From the NCBI GenBank assembly GCA_030844565.1, contig JAUUNK010000183.1:1-10037 (forward strand): DNA of 10,037 nt, written 5' to 3'. Each line of letters starts with the position of its first letter. Within the stretch, counting starts at the first letter, position 1. Shown here piece by piece: positions 6,502 through 10,037 of this stretch. Under the pieces are notes generated by a model that did no database searches, was not told the DNA's origin, and saw only the letters and a list, made by a program, of their open reading frames with translations. A program made the translations under genes and the position numbers. Source of the DNA: Bacteroides ovatus (GTDB lineage Bacteria; Bacteroidota; Bacteroidia; Bacteroidales; Bacteroidaceae).

Positions 6502-7656
6502 ATGACAACTGACAAATTGTGGACACGACATTTTAGGAGGATATGCATAGCAAACTTATTGCTATTCATATCCTTATATTCATTATTCCCGGCTCTTGCC
6601 CCGGCAGAGGCAAAGCGATTGGAACTACCTGTGGCACAGATAGGGGTAACGTATCTGTTTCTTACGCTTGGTATGTTTCTCATCGGTCCTTTTCATGCTT
6701 ATCTGGTGGATGCATATAAACGTAAACGTGTGTATATCTTCTCCGGCGCAATGATGGCAGCTGCTACGGTGGGGTATGGGATGGTGGATGATTTTCTCCA
6801 ACTATTATTGCTTTGCCTTGCGCAAGGAGTAGCGTTCGGTATGGCGGCTACGGCAGGCATCACTTTGGCAATTGACATGACAGGGTCTGCCCTTCGGAGT
6901 GCAGGAAATGTAGCTTTTGCATGGACAGGTTGCCTGGGGATGATTATAGGCGCTGCTTTAGGGTCAGAGTTATATGCAGTATACGAGTTTTCCACCTTGT
7001 TATATGTGTCGGTGGGGACAGGAGTGACGGGGATTTTGTTTATGGCAGGGGTATATGTCCCTTTTCGTGCACCTATCGTAACACGACTCTATTCTTTTGA
7101 CCGTTTTTTCCTTTTTCGTGGTTGGGTTCCTGCCCTTAACCTGATATTGATAGCTTTTGTTCCGGGCCTGCTTATTCCCATGGTACATTCTTATTTGGAA
7201 GAATACCTGCGATGGCAAACGGATGTATACCTTCCTTTCTTTGTTCCGGTAGGGGTGGGATTTTTGCTTTCCCTTGCAATTGCCAAGTGGTCTTTTCTTA
7301 GAGAAAAGGCTTTTCGTCGGATTCTATCGGGAACGGGGCTGGTGCTGACGACAATGATATTGGTGACTGTTTCTATCCCGGTGTGGTTTTATGCTCTGAT
7401 ACTGGGAGTGGGGCTAGGATTGATAGCTCCCGAGTTTCTACTCCTTTTTGTCAAATTGTCCCACCATTGTCAACGCGGTACAGCCAATACTACTCATCTG
7501 CTGGCATGGCAGACGGGAATAGCTTTGGGGATGGCAACTACCTGTTATTTTTCAATGATAGAGATGTCTTTCGCCGGAAGAATTGCAGCTGTGTGGGCAG
7601 TGATATTTTTTGTATTGGCCACCTTTCCTTATTTTCGTAAGAAAAAGGTCAGGTGA
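6502..7656 (+). CDS. Major facilitator superfamily transporter
   Basis: A 384-residue inner-membrane protein with about 12 hydrophobic helices. The MFS motif A loop between helices 2 and 3 is recognisable as GPFHAYLVDAYKRKRVYI at about residues 62-79. The central loop near 185-207 separates the two six-helix halves. Gly-rich helix 4-5 segments (AQGVAFGMAATAGITL, then GMIIGAALGSELY) fit the fold. It starts at ATG 6502, 6 bases after the panB stop, so it is almost certainly co-transcribed with panB. That link raises the idea of a role around pantothenate or its precursors, but this is inference from position only; nothing in the sequence names a substrate. The last 8 bases overlap the 3' end of the convergent dgkA gene. 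A drug or sugar exporter is an equally allowed reading. Confidence 0.88.
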   Translation: MTTDKLWTRHFRRICIANLLLFISLYSLFPALAPAEAKRLELPVAQIGVTYLFLTLGMFLIGPFHAYLVDAYKRKRVYIFSGAMMAAATVGYGMVDDFLQLLLLCLAQGVAFGMAATAGITLAIDMTGSALRSAGNVAFAWTGCLGMIIGAALGSELYAVYEFSTLLYVSVGTGVTGILFMAGVYVPFRAPIVTRLYSFDRFFLFRGWVPALNLILIAFVPGLLIPMVHSYLEEYLRWQTDVYLPFFVPVGVGFLLSLAIAKWSFLREKAFRRILSGTGLVLTTMILVTVSIPVWFYALILGVGLGLIAPEFLLLFVKLSHHCQRGTANTTHLLAWQTGIALGMATTCYFSMIEMSFAGRIAAVWAVIFFVLATFPYFRKKKVR

Positions 7657-8017
7657 AAAATACGTAGGGTATAAAAATTATGCATCCAATGATAGTTGCA
7701 GCGATGGCGCAAATGAGGACTGCGCCCGCTGCAATATCTTTCACTTCACCCGCCAGAGGATGGCAATCCGGGGAAACGAGATTTACCAGCCGTTCAATGG
7801 CGGTGTTGAATGCTTCGGCTGCCAACACCATTCCGATACATACTACAAGAGCTATCCATTCGTACCTATTGATGTCGAATACCCAGCCTGCTATCACCAC
7901 TGCAAAGGCGGCTCCCAAATGAATCCAAGCATTATGTTCACGTGGGATAAAGCTTCGGATGCCTTGCCAGGCGTATCCGAAACTTTGAATTCTTTTTTTT
8001 ATACTAAATTTCTCCAT
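7649..8017 (-). CDS. dgkA: Small integral-membrane diacylglycerol/undecaprenol kinase
   Basis: A 122-residue protein of the prokaryotic DAGK/UdpK family (PF01219), trimeric three-helix inner-membrane kinases that phosphorylate diacylglycerol or undecaprenol with ATP. The family signature is intact: AAEAFNTAIERLVNLVSPDC around residues 66-85, with Glu68, Asn71 and Glu75, then EVKDIAAGAV (91-100) with Lys93 and Asp94. The N-terminal REHNAWIHL (26-34) is also conserved. Helices lie at about 33-48, 54-72 and 95-119. ATG at 8017 lies 24 bases after the stop of the RelA/SpoT gene, so the two form a leftward operon. The cytoplasmic basic N-terminus and short length resemble the undecaprenol kinase branch of Gram-positives and Bacteroidota more than Escherichia coli DgkA. 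Lipid preference cannot be settled from sequence alone, so the symbol is a family label. Confidence 0.93.
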   Translation of the reverse strand: MEKFSIKKRIQSFGYAWQGIRSFIPREHNAWIHLGAAFAVVIAGWVFDINRYEWIALVVCIGMVLAAEAFNTAIERLVNLVSPDCHPLAGEVKDIAAGAVLICAIAATIIGCIIFIPYVFFT

Positions 8018-8041
8018 TGGATGGGATGTGTGTATGTGTTT

Positions 8042-10037
8042 CTAATTTCTACTTACTTGTTTTACTCCTTTTACCGTACGTAACTTTTTGATAAGTGCTT
8101 CTAGCCGTCCTGTGTCACCTACCATAATGGTAAGGGTTCCCGAGAAAAGTCCGTCATTTGAATCTATGCCAATAGAACGCAAGGTAATGCCGCTTTCTTT
8201 AGAGATGATAGAAGTGATGTTGGTGACTATTCCTATGTCATCATGTCCTACTACGCGCAATGTAATGGGGTATTGAGTCCCTTGTGACTTACCTGCCCAA
8301 CGGGCTTTCACGATACGATAGCCGAAGCGCTCTCTCATTTGGGTAGCATTGGGGCAGTCAGCGCGGTGTATCTTGATGCCTCCCGACACTGTGACGAAGC
8401 CGAATACATCATCTCCGTAGATAGGATTACAACATTTTGCCAGCTTAAACTCCAATCCTTTGAGATTTTGGTCAATAACCAGCACGTCTTCTTTGGCGGT
8501 AGTTTCCTCAGCCGCAGTCTGTAGGTTATAGCCTTCGGCACTGCGATAGATGATGTCGTCGTGCAGATCGCTATCACGTCGTTGTAATTCTACATATTTG
8601 TCTAATAAATCATTTACATCCAGTGCCTCGTCAGCAATGCTTTGGTAGAAGTCAGTAACCGTCTTAAACCCCAATCGTTTGATAAGGCGCATCATGACTG
8701 GTTCATCATATTCTATCTTGCGGTTCTTGAATTTACGCTCTAATGTTTCTTTAGCAAAGTCATGTTGGCGTGCCGCCATTTCTTTCAGGGCTTGGCGTAT
8801 TTTGGTACGTGCCTTGGAAGTAGTGACAATGTTGAGCCAGTCTTGCTTGGGGGTCTGAGTGTTGGAAGTCATGATTTCCACCTGGTCGCCGCTGTTAAGC
8901 TTTTGTTTCAATTGGACGTTTTTTCCATTCACTTTGGCACCGATACATTTACATCCCAGCATGCTGTGGATGTGAAAAGCGAAGTCGAGCACAGTGGCTC
9001 CCTTAGGAAGTTTGAAGAGGTCGCCTCGGGGAGTAAAGACAAAGACTTCGTCTTCGTAGAGATCCATCTTGAATTGGTCCATTACCTGGAGGGAGTCGTT
9101 GTCGCAGTTTTCAAGAGCTTCGCGTACAGAAGTAAGCCATTCATCCAGACCGCTTTCTCCTTTGATGCCTTTGTAGCGCCAATGTGCGGCAAGTCCGCGT
9201 TCAGCTATTTCATCCATACGGCGGGTACGTATCTGTACTTCCACCCATTTGCCCTCAGGTCCCATCACTGTGATATGAAGAGACTCATATCCATTGCTTT
9301 TGGGGATGGAGAGCCAGTCACGCAACCGTTTTGGGTTGGGTTGGTACATATCCGTCACGATAGAGTAAACATGCCAGCATGCCTGTCTTTCTTTTGCAGG
9401 CTCCGGTTCGGAGTCGAGGATAATTCGAATGGCGAACAAATCGTAGATGCCCTCAAAGGCAGTCTTTTGCTTCTGCATCTTGTTCCAGATAGAGTGGATA
9501 GACTTTGTACGTCCTTTAATGTCGAACTTTAACCCGGCTTCCTCCACCTTTTTCTTTATAGGCTCAATGAAGGCGGCTATGTATTTGTCACGTGCAGCCT
9601 TAGTAGCGTTCAACTTTTCTTTGATAAAATAATAGGTCTCTTTTTCTGTATATTTGAGTGAGAGGTCTTCAAGTTCGGACTTAAGCTTGTACAACCCCAG
9701 CTTGTGCGCCAGTGGAGCATAGAGGTAAGCAGCTTCGTTAGCAACCTTAAGGCGGTCCTCCTCATTGAATGTATCTTTAATTTGTCTCATGATGTTGACC
9801 CGGTCAGCAATCATGATGAGGATTACCCGCATGTCTTCAGCAAAAGAGAGAAGAAGATTACGGAAGTTTTCCGACTGGATGGCCGGGCTCTTGGTGTAGA
9901 GCTCGTTCGTCTTTACAAGTCCCTTGATGATACTGGCAACATCTTCTCCGAACTGAAAAGAAACTTCTGCAATGCTGAGAATGTTATTCTTTACTATTTC
10001 ATGGAGCATAATACCCAGAAGGCAAGAGCCTTTCATA
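8042..10037 (-). CDS. relA: Long RelA/SpoT homologue ((p)ppGpp synthetase), N-terminus beyond the window
   Basis: 664 residues are visible; the missing N-terminal part (perhaps 70-80 residues) lies past the right edge, and the Met at 10036 is internal. Parts in order, numbered from that Met: the end of the HD hydrolase domain (1-90); the synthetase domain (about 165-290) with FDIKGRTKSIHSIW, YDLFAIRII, KSNGYESLHITVMGP and VEVQIRTRRMDEIAERGLAAHW; a TGS domain (about 328-390, EVFVFTPRGDLFKLPKGATV); a helical region; a zinc-finger-type segment with AKCCNPIYGDD and IHRADCPN (533-563); and a C-terminal ACT domain (about 588-664). The synthetase motifs look active. In the hydrolase, the usual HD with a following ED is replaced by HE (12-13) and KN (16-17), and ADRLHN reads ADRVNI (77-82), so ppGpp breakdown is doubtful. 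It transfers pyrophosphate from ATP to GDP/GTP in the stringent response, and the C-terminal parts normally contact the ribosome. dgkA follows 24 bases downstream. Confidence 0.95.
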   Translation of the reverse strand, partial: MKGSCLLGIMLHEIVKNNILSIAEVSFQFGEDVASIIKGLVKTNELYTKSPAIQSENFRNLLLSFAEDMRVILIMIADRVNIMRQIKDTFNEEDRLKVANEAAYLYAPLAHKLGLYKLKSELEDLSLKYTEKETYYFIKEKLNATKAARDKYIAAFIEPIKKKVEEAGLKFDIKGRTKSIHSIWNKMQKQKTAFEGIYDLFAIRIILDSEPEPAKERQACWHVYSIVTDMYQPNPKRLRDWLSIPKSNGYESLHITVMGPEGKWVEVQIRTRRMDEIAERGLAAHWRYKGIKGESGLDEWLTSVREALENCDNDSLQVMDQFKMDLYEDEVFVFTPRGDLFKLPKGATVLDFAFHIHSMLGCKCIGAKVNGKNVQLKQKLNSGDQVEIMTSNTQTPKQDWLNIVTTSKARTKIRQALKEMAARQHDFAKETLERKFKNRKIEYDEPVMMRLIKRLGFKTVTDFYQSIADEALDVNDLLDKYVELQRRDSDLHDDIIYRSAEGYNLQTAAEETTAKEDVLVIDQNLKGLEFKLAKCCNPIYGDDVFGFVTVSGGIKIHRADCPNATQMRERFGYRIVKARWAGKSQGTQYPITLRVVGHDDIGIVTNITSIISKESGITLRSIGIDSNDGLFSGTLTIMVGDTGRLEALIKKLRTVKGVKQVSRN

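Noticed and set aside
7649..7656. 8-base tail-to-tail overlap of the MFS and dgkA genes
   Set aside because: Short convergent overlaps are common in compact bacterial genomes. Both proteins end normally, so no frameshift or fusion is implied.
7610..8083. 157-codon plus-strand frame across the MFS end and dgkA
   Set aside because: It overlaps the MFS 3' end in another frame and is antisense to the clearly conserved dgkA signature. No domain or plausible start was seen.
8762..9532. 256-codon open frame antisense to the RelA/SpoT gene
   Set aside because: It lies wholly inside a well-conserved gene on the other strand, and its translation has Cys/His/Phe-rich antisense composition with no recognisable domain.

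Overview
The window looks like chromosomal DNA of a gut-type Bacteroides (Bacteroidales). The evidence is promoters of the Bacteroidetes form (TTG, 18-20 bases, TAnnTTTG), Gram-negative outer-membrane and signal-peptide features, and housekeeping proteins of Bacteroidota type. No RNA gene, insertion sequence, CRISPR array or clear hairpin terminator was seen, and no gap between genes exceeds about 150 bases.

Left part (1-3450) is AT-rich: 60-base lines counted by eye give about 30-32% G+C. It holds two divergent gene pairs. Leftward are a secreted beta-barrel-like protein (1525-617) and a CPBP-type membrane protease homologue that ends before the third family motif (606-34). Rightward are a four-helix LytS-type histidine kinase (1673-2695) and a LytTR response regulator (2692-3450) that overlap by 4 bases. 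A 147-base gap separates the pairs. It carries a perfect inverted repeat, a 24-codon ORF and a strong -7 element so close to the kinase ATG that its mRNA may be leaderless. The simplest inference is a self-contained signalling module in which the kinase-regulator pair controls the neighbouring envelope genes.

Middle part (3486-6495) has higher G+C (43% in one counted line, 58% in another). It holds a MATE efflux pump (4853-3486), then, divergently, a HAD sugar-phosphatase or phosphomutase-like protein (4965-5615) and panB, the first committed enzyme of pantothenate/CoA synthesis (5674-6495), with its own consensus promoter. An MFS transporter (6502-7656) starts 6 bases after panB and is probably co-transcribed with it.

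Right part (7649-10037) is a leftward pair: a long RelA/SpoT homologue whose N-terminus lies outside the window, followed 24 bases later by a small diacylglycerol/undecaprenol kinase. The dgkA gene converges on the MFS gene and overlaps it by 8 bases. The RelA/SpoT protein keeps its synthetase, TGS, zinc-finger and ACT parts, but the visible hydrolase motif is altered (HE...KN instead of HD...ED), suggesting a synthetase-dominated ppGpp enzyme.

Most of the window is ordinary core genome. The parts most worth a second look are the AT-rich signalling module with its possible junction at the 3' end of the MATE gene, the leaderless kinase promoter and the degenerate hydrolase site. I did not find convincing evidence of a wholly new system.
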